Shown here: one piece after another, positions 1 through 8,681 of the stretch
Numbering within the stretch: position 1 is the first letter of the stretch
Layout: each line of letters opens with the position of its first letter
Source: Aliterella sp. RAGGC_92
Lineage (GTDB): Bacteria > Cyanobacteriota > Cyanobacteriia > Cyanobacteriales > Chroococcidiopsidaceae
Length of the DNA: 18,692 nt
NCBI GenBank assembly: GCA_030826005.1
Contig: JAPJOW010000066.1
Coordinates: forward strand, 1 to 18,692
Direction of reading: 5' to 3'
Translations under genes and position numbers: made by a program
Notes under the pieces: model-generated
What the model saw: only the letters and a program-made list of their open reading frames with translations
Databases searched by the model: none
What the model was told of the DNA's origin: nothing

Positions 1-106
1 GTATTCAATCACAGGCGAGAGCGATAGGTTGGACTTGCTGCAACGTCTTCAAAAACTAGAACGCCGAATCAATCAATTAGAAAAAGGCGATCGCACTGTC
101 GATTAG
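1..106 (+). CDS. 3' end of an unidentified gene (partial)
   Basis: An open frame enters from the left edge and stops at TAG 104-106, giving 34 visible codons. The visible tail is charged and leucine-rich (RLDLLQRLQKLERRINQLEK), with the heptad spacing of a short coiled coil, then a HIP1 octamer (87-94) inside the coding sequence. The stop overlaps the Shine-Dalgarno AGGAG (105-109) of the next gene, and only 12 nt separate it from the next ATG, so the two are probably one operon. The protein family cannot be told from this fragment. Confidence 0.6.
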   Translation, partial: YSITGESDRLDLLQRLQKLERRINQLEKGDRTVD

Positions 107-118
107 GAGTTGATAAGC

Positions 119-925
119 ATGGGTTTTCAATCAAAGCAAAATTTTAGCCAAGTGATAGGCGCGTTCGTTGGAGTCCTAGTATGCACTGGGGCAATAGTTA
201 CTTTACAATTACCTCAACTAAACCAGCTAAACAACAAAGCAAAAACTACTTCAGTAGCAGATTTTCAAAAACAAGTAGAGGCGGAAAAGCTGCAACTCCA
301 ATTACTGCGTAAAGTTCCTAGTTTTGGGTTCGAGCGCTTGATAGCAGATTGGACTTTTATAAACTTTCTTCTCTATTTTGGCGACGATGAGGCGCGAGAA
401 AAAACAGGTTATAGTCTTAGCCCAGAATACTTTGAAGTAGTTATCGATCGCGATCCATACTTTTTAAGGACTTACTTATTCCTTTCTTCTAGCACAACTC
501 TGTTTGCAGGGTTGCCGGAAAAGTCTGTAGGCTTAATGAATCGGGGGTTAAAGTCTCTTGCTCCTCAAGTTCCCGCCAAGTCTTATTATGTTTGGCGCTA
601 TAAAGCAACCGATGAATTATTATTTCTTGGAGATGCTGAAGCTGCCAGAAATTCTTATACAAAAGCCGCAGAGTGGGCTAGTACCTACTCAGACGATGAA
701 AGTCAATATGTCGCAAATTCCTCTCGCCAAACCGCAGCATTTTTAGCTAATAATCCCAGTAGTAAAATTGCTCAAATTAGTGCTTGGACATCGGTTTTAG
801 GTAATGCTTTTGACGATCGCACTCGCCGCCGCGCCATTAATGAAATTCAGACTTTAGGCGGTATAGTTACGGTTACACCAACGGGAGAGTTTAGCGTGCG
901 ACTTTCTAAGCAAGCAAGTGATTGA
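119..925 (+). CDS. conserved membrane-anchored TPR-like protein, function unknown
   Basis: A 268-residue protein. The ATG at 119 is chosen because AGGAG (105-109) sits 9 nt upstream; the in-frame TTG at 110 touches that site and is unlikely to be used. Residues about 9-30 form one hydrophobic segment (QVIGAFVGVLVCTGAIVTL), probably a signal anchor or uncleaved signal peptide. The rest is helical, with an acidic-aromatic stretch (ADWTFINFLLYFGDDEAR) and a TPR-like helical pair around residues 155-190 (DELLFLGDAEAARNSYTKAAEWA). It resembles uncharacterised cyanobacterial proteins; I do not recognise a named family. It probably follows the upstream partial gene in one transcript. It converges on the remnant at 942 with only 16 nt between and no visible terminator. 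Confidence 0.75.
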   Translation: MGFQSKQNFSQVIGAFVGVLVCTGAIVTLQLPQLNQLNNKAKTTSVADFQKQVEAEKLQLQLLRKVPSFGFERLIADWTFINFLLYFGDDEAREKTGYSLSPEYFEVVIDRDPYFLRTYLFLSSSTTLFAGLPEKSVGLMNRGLKSLAPQVPAKSYYVWRYKATDELLFLGDAEAARNSYTKAAEWASTYSDDESQYVANSSRQTAAFLANNPSSKIAQISAWTSVLGNAFDDRTRRRAINEIQTLGGIVTVTPTGEFSVRLSKQASD

Positions 926-941
926 CGAGTCAAGCATATTT

Positions 942-1409
942 TTACTTCAAATTACCTTCCGCAACATAATCTCGAATATTTGCTACAACCGCTAAAGAGC
1001 TTAATCCTTGCTCTACTAAATTGGGAAACTGCCTTAAACTTTCCACAATATTATCAGCAAAGTTGTATCCATCTTTACCATAATTAAGGGTCAAATACTC
1101 CAGCAACTCTAAAGCGTAGTCGCCAAAATTCATAATATCCGCAATACAAGCTAACTTAAATATCTTTTCTGGTGTTTTTAAGGCTGCATCTACCCTATCG
1201 CCAATCAAATCGCGGAAATAAAAAGCGTCTCCCCAAAGCAATTGACCGGGATGAGCATTTGATACTATAGGAGAGCGATCGCGTAAGCGCCTGGACATCG
1301 CTATATCAAATAGAGTAAATCCTTGTTTTCTCATAAAAGTATCTACATCTGCAAACAAAGGCTGATTTACATATAACTGAGAAAATTCCACCTCAATTTG
1401 CACTGCCAA
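942..1409 (-). pseudogene. truncated FkbM-type methyltransferase, C-terminal part only
   Basis: A 155-codon frame that reads directly into IEVEFSQLYVNQPLFADVDTF, then KQGFTLFD and GQLLWGDAFYFRDL. This is the order I know from the C-terminal part of FkbM-family methyltransferases, where it follows the last strands of the Rossmann fold. The SAM-binding N-terminal half is absent. The only start is TTG at 1409; upstream the frame stays open to about 1451 but has no ATG and becomes AT-rich, and the divergent methyltransferase begins at 1468, so there is no room for the missing part. I infer a 5' truncation. The frame itself has no stop or frameshift, so a residual small protein cannot be excluded. 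Confidence 0.55.
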
Positions 1410-1467
1410 AACACTATTTGCGAGTATAAAATTTTTTATATATTGTATTAGCTAGTAAAAAAATATA

Positions 1468-1995
1468 ATGAGTATAAAATTACATATTGGCGGTCAAGAG
1501 ACCCACCCTGATTGGAAAATATTAGATGTCGAACCACGTCCAGAAGTTGATTATGTTGGCAATGCTTTAGACTTAAGCCAATTTCCCGATGATTCGATAG
1601 ATTCAATCTATGCAAGCCATGTCCTAGAACACTTTTTTTACAACATAGATGATGAACTAATCAATACCCTTCAAGAATGGCATCGAGTACTTAAGCCAGG
1701 AGGCAAACTTTTGATTAGCGTACCAAACTTGAAAACCTTATGTTGGCTCTACCTAAACCCTAATATGATGCCAATGGAGCGTTTTCACTTAATGCGAGTC
1801 ATATTTGGAGGACAAACTAATATGTATGATGTTCATAAGGTAGGTTTTGACTTTGAAATCTTAGCTATGTATTTAGAAGAAGCTGGTTTTGAAGCTTACG
1901 AGCAAGTATCTGAGTTTAGTATTTTTAATGATTGCAGTAGCTTACGAGTACTAGATACTTTAATTAGCTTGAATGTAATAGCAACTAAATCATAG
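1468..1995 (+). CDS. class I SAM-dependent methyltransferase
   Basis: A 175-residue protein with a compact Rossmann methyltransferase layout. It has an unusual glycine motif LHIGG near residues 5-9, an acidic end of strand 2 (LDVE, 19-22), the post-motif segment NALDLSQFP, the HVLEH motif (51-55) and EWHRVLKPGG (70-79), then LLISVPN. This resembles the small predicted methyltransferases of sugar or polysaccharide clusters. No Shine-Dalgarno is visible; a TATAAT overlaps the ATG (1463-1468). An in-frame TAA lies at 1456-1458, so 1468 is the earliest start. It is divergent from the FkbM remnant, hinting that both come from a former surface-polysaccharide or methylation locus. The substrate is unknown. 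Confidence 0.8.
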   Translation: MSIKLHIGGQETHPDWKILDVEPRPEVDYVGNALDLSQFPDDSIDSIYASHVLEHFFYNIDDELINTLQEWHRVLKPGGKLLISVPNLKTLCWLYLNPNMMPMERFHLMRVIFGGQTNMYDVHKVGFDFEILAMYLEEAGFEAYEQVSEFSIFNDCSSLRVLDTLISLNVIATKS

Positions 1996-2242
1996 CAAGG
2001 GTTAAGAATGAAGACGGGCATAACTGATTGTCAATCTTCAATAGTAATAATTTGCAGCAATATATAGAAAAATTAGGACTATTCCCGCTTAGGGTAGTAA
2101 TAACCGCACCCCCTGCGCTAAGAGCGAAGTCTTGTGATAGGGTAGAAAAGTAGAAACGAAATCCCCAAACACCATAATCCACGCCAAGGGAAACCTTTCT
2201 CACTAAACATTTACCCAACTAAATCGGAATTTAATTGAATTT

Positions 2243-2461
2243 ATGGCTCAACAAGTTATTCACCCAATGGTGAAGTTGCAGCGCCACGCGCATTCACTTG
2301 TAGAATCCAAAATCCTCAAGCTCACAGATAGCATCTCAAAAATTGCCCTGCTTTACGGTAGCGAGTGGTCTTACTGGAAAAAAGAACTACTAGATTTTGG
2401 CTTTACTACTCAAGACCCGATTAGCGACTTATTGGCTGTAGAAAATTGGGACGATGAATAA
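2243..2461 (+). CDS. DUF4327-like small cyanobacterial protein
   Basis: A 72-residue protein with a conserved-looking core: HPMVKLQRHAHSLVES, then DSISKIALLYGSEWSYWKKEL, then DFGFTTQDPISDLLAVENWDDE. It matches my memory of the short cyanobacterial family DUF4327, which has about this length and no known function. It is soluble, with a charged acidic C terminus. The ATG at 2243 has no strong Shine-Dalgarno. A 247-nt gap separates it from the methyltransferase upstream, so it probably has its own promoter. It ends 5 nt from the 3' end of the convergent kinase gene. Family assignment is from pattern recognition only. Confidence 0.75.
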   Translation: MAQQVIHPMVKLQRHAHSLVESKILKLTDSISKIALLYGSEWSYWKKELLDFGFTTQDPISDLLAVENWDDE

Positions 2462-2466
2462 ATAAC

Positions 2467-3684
2467 TCAAAGGCAAGCTGCTAAAGCCTTAGAGAGTTGT
2501 TTGGCATTGGCATAGCGATCGCCTGGTAGAGGTTCGGTGACGCGATCGATTACCTCCCGCAACTGGGGGCTAATTGTGGGTAAGTCTTCAATATTAAAGC
2601 GATAACCTTTGCCTCGTTGGCGAAAAAACTTAAACGGAGTTTCCCCCGTCAACAAAAAAATCAGCGTCGGGCCAATTGCATACAAATCTGATTGAATTAG
2701 CGGCTGTCCGCGTTCTTGTTCGGGCGCGCAATAGCCTTCCGCGCCAATTCGCGTCCCTGCATACGTGCCAATCTCTTTGACCGCGCCAAAATCTAACACA
2801 ATAATTTGGCGATCGAAAGTGCGTAACATTAAGTTTGCGGGCTTAATATCGCGGTGGATTAGTGGCGGCTTTTGGTTGTGAATGTAGTTTAAAACATCGC
2901 AAGTTTGCATCATCCAGGCGATCGCCTTTTCTTGAGAAGTCGCGCCTTTGTCGTGAACTAGATGCTCCAAATCTTGACCGTGAATTAGCTCCATTGCCAA
3001 GTATTTTTTACCTGCTTCCAAAAAGAAATCGTAATACTTGGGAATGCCAGAATGATTCAGCGTCTTTAAAGTGCGGGCTTCACGTTCAAATAATTCCTGC
3101 GCCTTGGCAATTTTTGCCATGTCTGCATTCATTTCTTTTAAAACTAGCAATTGCGGCGTACCAGAAACCGATCGCGCTTTATCCCAAGCTAAATAAGTAG
3201 TCCCCATTCCTCCCTGTCCTAAAGTCCGCAAGATATGATACTGGCGAACTACTCTTTGCACTACAATCGGTTCGCCGCAATGAATGCAAAATAGATTATT
3301 CGGTGGATTGCCAGTATGCCGACAATGAGAAGAAGATGGGTAAACGATCTTTTGTGTGACTGGGATCTTGGGTTCAAGCTGAAACTTTAAAATTGGCCCG
3401 CCTTTCGCCAATTGCAGCAAGCAACCATCAGTTATCGCACTTTGAGCTACCAAGATGCCATCGACAAAAGTTCCATTTGTCCCTTGATTAATCGCCTGCC
3501 AAGCATTAGGATTGGGCGAAGAATTAGTTTTGCGGAGTTCTAAATGATGCCGGGAAACTAAAGGCTCGGTTAAAATTACATCATTATCTGGCGATCGCCC
3601 AATCCGAATTATCGACTCATTGGTAAACTTCCACTCTTTAAGAGCGGTGTTTTGCCCAGGATGTAATAGTGAGAGCGTAACCAC
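2467..3684 (-). CDS. FHA-domain Ser/Thr protein kinase
   Basis: A 405-residue cytoplasmic kinase. Residues 3-105 are an FHA phosphothreonine-binding domain (RIGRSPDNDV, VSRHHLEL, NGTFVDG). A short Cys/His cluster follows (C121, C133, C136), like a zinc ribbon. The kinase domain runs from about 148 to 400: glycine loop GQGGMG (156-161), ATP lysine K183 in VLKEMN, HRDIKPAN (277-284), DFG (298-300) and CAPEQ (319-323). All catalytic residues are present. The start is GTG at 3682-3684; an in-frame stop lies a few codons upstream and an ATG two bases earlier is out of frame. It follows the phosphatase gene by 15 nt, so the two are co-transcribed, as an opposing kinase/phosphatase pair would be. 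The FHA domain may bind the kinase's own or partner phosphosites. Confidence 0.93.
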   Translation of the reverse strand: MVTLSLLHPGQNTALKEWKFTNESIIRIGRSPDNDVILTEPLVSRHHLELRKTNSSPNPNAWQAINQGTNGTFVDGILVAQSAITDGCLLQLAKGGPILKFQLEPKIPVTQKIVYPSSSHCRHTGNPPNNLFCIHCGEPIVVQRVVRQYHILRTLGQGGMGTTYLAWDKARSVSGTPQLLVLKEMNADMAKIAKAQELFEREARTLKTLNHSGIPKYYDFFLEAGKKYLAMELIHGQDLEHLVHDKGATSQEKAIAWMMQTCDVLNYIHNQKPPLIHRDIKPANLMLRTFDRQIIVLDFGAVKEIGTYAGTRIGAEGYCAPEQERGQPLIQSDLYAIGPTLIFLLTGETPFKFFRQRGKGYRFNIEDLPTISPQLREVIDRVTEPLPGDRYANAKQLSKALAACL

Positions 3685-3699
3685 ATTGATATCGTCTAT

Positions 3700-5577
3700 T
3701 TATAATTGCGAGGAGTGCCGAGGTGCTACTTTTGCCCGGACTAACACCGCCGTAATATTGTCATGACCGTTGTATTGATTGGCAAGGTCAATTAAGGCAT
3801 TAACTCCTTGGTCTAAGTTACTGCTAGAACTCAAAAGCGGGTCTAAATGACTTTTCCAGTATTGCTCGACTAAATTATTATCCGATAAACCGTCCGAAGC
3901 CAAGATAAACAGAGTATCTTCGTTAAGCTCCAAAAACTGCACGTCAGGATTGACATAGTTTTCATCTCTCGGCCCTAAGGCTTGAGTAAGTTGATAAGCA
4001 TCAGGACGCGCGTAGGCGAGAGATGGTTCTACTCCCCGCAAAATCTCTCTTTGCCCCACCTCATGGTCTAGGGTGACTTGTTCTAGCCCGATTTTGCGAT
4101 TTAATCGATACAGACGGCTATCGCCCACGTGAGCAACGGCTACTTGATTATCTTGCAGCAATACCATTACTAAAGTAGTTCCCATCCGCCCGACACCAGA
4201 ACGAGCATCTTGTTGATTGGTATCGTAAATTACTTTATTTGCCAACTGGACTGCCTCGCGGATAACTTCTTCGCTGGGCAATTGCCCGGAAAGCCAGTGG
4301 GATTGAAAGTATTGCTGGAGTGTCTTTACTGCCAAACTACTGGCAACTTCGCCGCCCGCGTGTCCGCCCATGCCATCGCAGAGAATGTACAGCCCCCGTG
4401 CTTGGAGGTTTTTACCTCTAGGAAATTCGAGCTTATTAATTGCTGTCTCAATCCCAAAACAGTCTTCGTTGTGTTGGCGTTGACCGCCTACGTCTGTAAG
4501 ACCCGCATCTTCTAAGCCGATCAATTGCATCGGCAGGACAATAGTTGGTGTATCATCTGTCTGCATAACTTTAGGTGAAGATTTATCAAGTTGGATAACG
4601 GTAGAAGGATCGAAGTCACTGGCAGTAAGATTTGCGTCTTTACTAGCTAGGAGAGAGTCTGGAGGTATGGGGGAGGGTGATAGTTGATTTGCTACCGCCG
4701 CTAAAAGAGATTGCAATTGTTGTGTTGTTTGAATTTCACCTGCTTGCATTTGCGCTAATAACTCAACCATCGCGCCAACTTTAGTTCGTTGGGACTCGCC
4801 AAATAAATGTTGCCATACTTTTCCCAATTCTTGTAAAGTTAGTTGCTCGGTGCTGTCGCGGGCAGAGTCAAAGTACAAGCGTTGTAGAGCTAATTTACCG
4901 CGATCGCTTACTCGCAAGTTAGATAACTCTAACAAGCTGCGGCGAGCATTCCAAGGCGTTAATGCTGCCCATAGTTCGGTCATTGCCGATAGTAATTGGT
5001 TTATTTGTAGTGGGGTCGTGTTGTTATCCTGCCATACTTCTAGCACTTGCTTCCATAAAGAGCGATCGCTTAATAGTAATACTTGTCTGCCATCTTGCTG
5101 CCAAGCATCGTGTAGGGTAGGGATAATTTCTTTTAATTGCGATTGTACGAGTAAGTAGGTTTTAGCCGTTTCGCTAATTTCTACCGTGCTGCTGGTATCG
5201 GCTTTTAGTAGCGAGATTTGCAACGGCTGACAGTCTAATACTTTACACTGAATTTCGTTGGGCGCTGGCGGGGGCAATGGTTCGAGAACTTGATAGCGCT
5301 GCTGAGAATCAAGGTATAACCCAATAGTTAAAAATGAACTTGAAACATCGCTATTTGCTTGTGATGTTGCGGTAACTTTTATTGGTTTTTGATTTTTGGA
5401 GATAATTGCCCACCAGACTAAACCTGTTTTCGTGCCGCAATTGTCACACTCATTTTGATTTAACGCTACTTTACTACTACATTGCGGACAAATTTTGTAG
5501 CTCAACGATGTGCCACATTTTTGACAAAATTTGTTACTGTCTGGGTTTTCAAACTTACACTGGGGGCAAATCAGCAT
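3700..5577 (-). CDS. zinc-ribbon PP2C-family Ser/Thr phosphatase
   Basis: A 625-residue protein. Two CxxC-x10-CxxC zinc ribbons open it (C4, C7, C18, C21; C30, C33, C44, C47). The middle, roughly 90-300, is helical and includes LELSNLRVSDRGKLALQRLY; I suspect a decayed kinase-like fold, low certainty. From about 355 to 616 is a full PP2C domain: HNEDCFG (369-375), DGMGGHAGGE (401-410), GRMGTTLV (463-470), HVGDSRLYR (483-491), ASDGLSD (560-566) and GHDNITAVLVRA (604-615). The acidic residues that bind the two metal ions are all present. PP2C enzymes remove phosphate from Ser/Thr. It is the first gene of a two-gene operon with the FHA kinase. The ATG at 5577 has a GAGG about 13 nt upstream; promoter signals should lie in 5578-5860. 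Confidence 0.93.
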   Translation of the reverse strand: MLICPQCKFENPDSNKFCQKCGTSLSYKICPQCSSKVALNQNECDNCGTKTGLVWWAIISKNQKPIKVTATSQANSDVSSSFLTIGLYLDSQQRYQVLEPLPPPAPNEIQCKVLDCQPLQISLLKADTSSTVEISETAKTYLLVQSQLKEIIPTLHDAWQQDGRQVLLLSDRSLWKQVLEVWQDNNTTPLQINQLLSAMTELWAALTPWNARRSLLELSNLRVSDRGKLALQRLYFDSARDSTEQLTLQELGKVWQHLFGESQRTKVGAMVELLAQMQAGEIQTTQQLQSLLAAVANQLSPSPIPPDSLLASKDANLTASDFDPSTVIQLDKSSPKVMQTDDTPTIVLPMQLIGLEDAGLTDVGGQRQHNEDCFGIETAINKLEFPRGKNLQARGLYILCDGMGGHAGGEVASSLAVKTLQQYFQSHWLSGQLPSEEVIREAVQLANKVIYDTNQQDARSGVGRMGTTLVMVLLQDNQVAVAHVGDSRLYRLNRKIGLEQVTLDHEVGQREILRGVEPSLAYARPDAYQLTQALGPRDENYVNPDVQFLELNEDTLFILASDGLSDNNLVEQYWKSHLDPLLSSSSNLDQGVNALIDLANQYNGHDNITAVLVRAKVAPRHSSQL

Positions 5578-5860
5578 GATCCACTAATATCCTCTATTGC
5601 CGCTTCGCAGGGCTTGTAACCTCTAATTTAATAGCGTTCGTTAACGCAATACATTTAAGTTGCCACAATTAGTTATTTTTTGCTCATAGTAAAAGCAAAA
5701 TGCGTTAATTAACCATTGTAACTTGACCTAGAGGCGATCGCTCAATTTTAATTACATAGGTGCTAATTTCAACAAAAGACACCTTAAATAAGTATTAAAC
5801 CTTTTTACTTATACTTCTATAATTGCGCCATGATTTCTTTATAGCTGGCTACGCTTACAG
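5578..5860. other. intergenic region upstream of the phosphatase-kinase operon
   Basis: 283 nt with no gene. It holds a HIP1 octamer near 5733, a perfect palindrome GTTAATTAAC (5704-5713), an inverted repeat GCGTT/AACGC (5634-5647), and a weak hairpin ATAAGTA (5788-5794)/TACTTAT (5806-5812) that could end transcription from the pseudouridine synthase gene. The palindromes lie 5' of the phosphatase start and could be operator sites. None matches a regulator I can name. Confidence 0.4.
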
Positions 5861-6436
5861 TTATTGTTTTAGTAAAAATTTAATTTCTTTATCAGTAAGA
5901 TTGCGTAGTTGACCGGGTGGCAAGTCGTTTAAATGTAGATGAGAAATTGCTACTCTAACCAAACGCAAAGTCGGAAATCCCACCTTAGCTGTCATGCGGC
6001 GGACTTGGCGGTTGCGTCCTTCCGTTAGCGTCATTTCTAGCCATGCGGTAGGCACATTTTTGCGAAACCGAATCGGGACTTCTCGTGGTGGTAAAGATGG
6101 TTCGCCCGACAATAACTTGACTATAGCAGGGCGAGTTAGAGATTTGCCGATCGTTACTCCTGCTTGCAACTGGTCTATAGCATTTTGGTCGGGAATCCGC
6201 TCAACCTGCACTAGGTAGGTGCGAGAATGTCCAAACTGGGGATGGGACAGACGGTGCTGCAATTGTCCGTTATCCGTTAATAGCATTAGCCCTTCGCTGT
6301 CCCAATCCAAGCGTCCTACAGGGTAAACCCCTGTTACCGATATATAGTCCTTTAAAGTCCTTTTCTCGCCGCTACTGTCAGTAAACTGACTTAAAACGCC
6401 GTAGGGTTTATTAAACAAAATATATCGGTAACTCAT
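5861..6436 (-). CDS. rluE: RluE-like 23S rRNA pseudouridine synthase
   Basis: A 191-residue enzyme of the RsuA/RluB/RluE family that converts a specific uridine in rRNA to pseudouridine. It begins YILFNKPYGVLSQFT, has the catalytic motif GRLDWDSEGL with the nucleophilic aspartate D44, and the family motif EGRNRQVRRM at 140-149. There is no N-terminal S4 RNA-binding domain; that, the length and the N-terminal sequence favour the RluE branch, whose Escherichia coli member modifies U2457 of 23S rRNA. The exact target here is inferred. The ATG (6434-6436) lies 6 nt after the stop of the M3 peptidase gene, so the two form an operon. Confidence 0.88.
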   Translation of the reverse strand: MSYRYILFNKPYGVLSQFTDSSGEKRTLKDYISVTGVYPVGRLDWDSEGLMLLTDNGQLQHRLSHPQFGHSRTYLVQVERIPDQNAIDQLQAGVTIGKSLTRPAIVKLLSGEPSLPPREVPIRFRKNVPTAWLEMTLTEGRNRQVRRMTAKVGFPTLRLVRVAISHLHLNDLPPGQLRNLTDKEIKFLLKQ

Positions 6437-6442
6437 GGATTT

Positions 6443-8542
6443 TTACGCTGCTTTTACTAAGCCACTGTGCTTGAGTAAAGGTGCGGTACTAGGTTCGCGC
6501 CCTCTAAAAGACTTAAATACTTCCATAGGGTGCTGGCTACCACCTAATGCGAGTATTGTATCGCCAAAACGCTTTCCTGTTGATGCGATCGCTTCTTCTG
6601 AATCTAACCCGGCTTCTTCAAAAGCAGCAAAAGCATCAGCGCTCAAAACTTCCGCCCATTTGTAGCTGTAATAGCCTGCGGCGTACCCGCCTGCAAAAAT
6701 ATGACCAAAAGCGCATAAAAACGCATCTTCTGGTAGGGGTGGCATAACTGTAGTATTTGCAGCAATACGGTTGCGAAAATCGTTAGCAGTTTCCCCCTTA
6801 CCTGGCTTATAGCTATGGTGCAGTTCGATATCCACTAGACTAAAGTGAATTTGTCTGAGCATCACGCTACCGCTCATGTAGTTTTTAGCCGCTACTAGCT
6901 TGTGGTAATAATGCTCTGGTAAAGCTTCGCCCGTTTCGTAGTGCTTTGCCATTCCCATCAAAGTTGGGTAGTGATAGCACCAGTTTTCCATAAACTGACT
7001 GGGCAATTCTACCGCGTCCCACTCAACGTTATTAATACCAGAGGCATCGGCGTAATCTACCTTAGTTAGCATATGCTGCAAACCGTGACCGAACTCGTGA
7101 AATAGCGTTTCTACTTCACCAAAGGTCATTAAACTAGGTTTGCCATCTACCGGGGGCGATTGGTTGCAAACTAAGTAAGCTACGGGTTTACGCAGGGTAG
7201 TTGTACCGTTTTCAGTCAGTTTTGCTCTACCCATGCAATCATCCATCCAAGCACCGCCGCGCTTTTCGGCGGGACGGCTGTAAGGGTCGAGATAGAAATG
7301 GGCGATTTCTTCTCCCTTTTCGTCTGCTACTTGAAAGTATCTAACATCTTCGTGCCAAACTGGTGCTTGACCATCCGCCGCCGTAATAGTTACGCCAAAT
7401 AAGCGATTGACTAACGAAAACAAGCTTGCTAATACTTGCTCTAAAGGAAAGTAGGGGCGCAATTCTTCGGCGCTAAAATCAAACTTTTCTTCCCGTTGGC
7501 GTTCTGACCAAAAGCTAATATCCCAGTGTTTTAGGTCGCTATTCGCTGGATTTTTGCTTGTGGCAAAAGCTTTTAATTCTGCTAATTCTTGTTTAGCCGC
7601 GTCGTAGCTGGTTGCGCGTAATTCTTCTAGTAATTCTTCCACCGCTTCAACGCTGGGGGCCATTTTTCGCGCTAGGCTTAGTTCGGCAAAACTTTCAAAA
7701 CCTAACAACTGCGCTTTTTCTTGGCGTAACTGTAAAATGCGTTCGATTAAGGGAGTATTATCTAATTCACCACTAGAAGCACGACTAATAAAAGCTTTGT
7801 AGAGCTTTTCGCGCAAGTCGCTCCGGGTGCTGTGCTGCATGAACGGGCCAAAGCTAGGGTAATCTAGCGTAATTCGCCAAGGTCCGTTTTCTGGGGTAGC
7901 GTTTTCTTGCCCAGCATCGCGGGCTGTTTGAGCCGCTAAACTAATTAAGCTAGGTGGTAGACCGTCAATTTCTGCTTTATCGGTTAAATCTAGGGTAAAA
8001 GCTTTGGTTGCGTCCAAAACATGGTTAGAGAACTTAGTCGAAAGTTCGCCTAATTCTAGTTGGATAGCATTAAAACGCTCTCTTTTTTCGCCTTCTAAGC
8101 CAATCCCCGATAGTTCCGCATCTTTAATTGCGGCTTCTACAATGCGTTTTTGGGCGGGTTCTAAGCTATCCCAATCTGGGCTAGAATGCAAGGCTTTGAA
8201 AGCGTTGTAAATTGGCTGACTTTGACTGAGTTTGTTAAAAAATTGAATAACTTGCGGCTGGACGCTTTCGTAAGCTTCGCGCAATTGAGGGCTATTTTTG
8301 ACCCCCATTAGATGTCCTACTATACCCCAACTCCAGGTTAAGCGACTTGTTAAGCGGTCTAATGGCTCTACTAACCCGCTCCAATTTGGTTGTACTTTAG
8401 CTTCTAAGTCTGTCAGTTCTTGGTCTACTTGCGCCAATAACTGCGTCATCGCCGGGACAATCTGCTCTGGCTTAATTTCGGCAAAAGGTGGCAATCCTTT
8501 ACCGATTAGCAATGGGTTTTCAGTAATAGTGGTTTTACTCAT
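6443..8542 (-). CDS. prlC: M3-family zinc metallopeptidase (oligopeptidase A)
   Basis: A 699-residue cytosolic oligopeptidase of the M3 (thimet oligopeptidase/PrlC) family, near the usual length of 680-700. The zinc site is HEFGH at 482-486, inside TLFHEFGHGLQHML; the third zinc ligand should be E512 in VELPSQFMEN. Other family blocks are FYLDPYSRPAEKRGGAW (416-432) and PPLPEDAFLCAFGHIFAGGYAAGYYSY. The enzyme trims short peptides left by proteases or cleaved signal peptides. No signal peptide is present. It is divergent from NTRC, sharing a 139-nt promoter region, and leads an operon with the pseudouridine synthase gene. No frameshift or missing residue was seen. Confidence 0.95.
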   Translation of the reverse strand: MSKTTITENPLLIGKGLPPFAEIKPEQIVPAMTQLLAQVDQELTDLEAKVQPNWSGLVEPLDRLTSRLTWSWGIVGHLMGVKNSPQLREAYESVQPQVIQFFNKLSQSQPIYNAFKALHSSPDWDSLEPAQKRIVEAAIKDAELSGIGLEGEKRERFNAIQLELGELSTKFSNHVLDATKAFTLDLTDKAEIDGLPPSLISLAAQTARDAGQENATPENGPWRITLDYPSFGPFMQHSTRSDLREKLYKAFISRASSGELDNTPLIERILQLRQEKAQLLGFESFAELSLARKMAPSVEAVEELLEELRATSYDAAKQELAELKAFATSKNPANSDLKHWDISFWSERQREEKFDFSAEELRPYFPLEQVLASLFSLVNRLFGVTITAADGQAPVWHEDVRYFQVADEKGEEIAHFYLDPYSRPAEKRGGAWMDDCMGRAKLTENGTTTLRKPVAYLVCNQSPPVDGKPSLMTFGEVETLFHEFGHGLQHMLTKVDYADASGINNVEWDAVELPSQFMENWCYHYPTLMGMAKHYETGEALPEHYYHKLVAAKNYMSGSVMLRQIHFSLVDIELHHSYKPGKGETANDFRNRIAANTTVMPPLPEDAFLCAFGHIFAGGYAAGYYSYKWAEVLSADAFAAFEEAGLDSEEAIASTGKRFGDTILALGGSQHPMEVFKSFRGREPSTAPLLKHSGLVKAA

Positions 8543-8639
8543 AAGCTAATTAGCGTTTATCCTTTTTTTCTATTGTCGCGTTTTCGGCAAAATACCTGTT
8601 TAGTAATTACCGTCAATATACCTAGCAGTATTACAACTT

Positions 8640-8660
8640 CTACGTTATACTAAAACGTAG
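8640..8660 (+). promoter_or_regulatory. inverted repeat over the likely NTRC -10 box
   Basis: Perfect 7-bp arms CTACGTT (8640-8646) and AACGTAG (8654-8660) flank a 7-nt centre. A good -10 match, TATACT (8646-8651), lies inside the repeat, 31 nt before the NTRC ATG. A protein bound to the palindrome would block the promoter, so it is a candidate operator; it could instead form a hairpin in a leader. No clear -35 box was found and no known regulator motif is matched. Confidence 0.4.
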
Positions 8661-8681
8661 TCGTTATGAGTTTATTATATT

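Noticed and set aside
110..118. TTG start for the first full gene
   Set aside because: It touches the AGGAG site with no spacer, whereas ATG at 119 has a 9-nt spacer.
1985..2218. 77-codon minus-strand frame in the gap before the DUF4327-like gene
   Set aside because: Low-complexity translation with no recognisable motif, overlaps the methyltransferase 3' end, and no ribosome site was seen. Treated as non-coding; the gap itself (1996-2242) shows no terminator or RNA I can name.
2862..3200. plus-strand frame across the kinase gene
   Set aside because: Antisense shadow of a gene with complete kinase motifs; no independent support.
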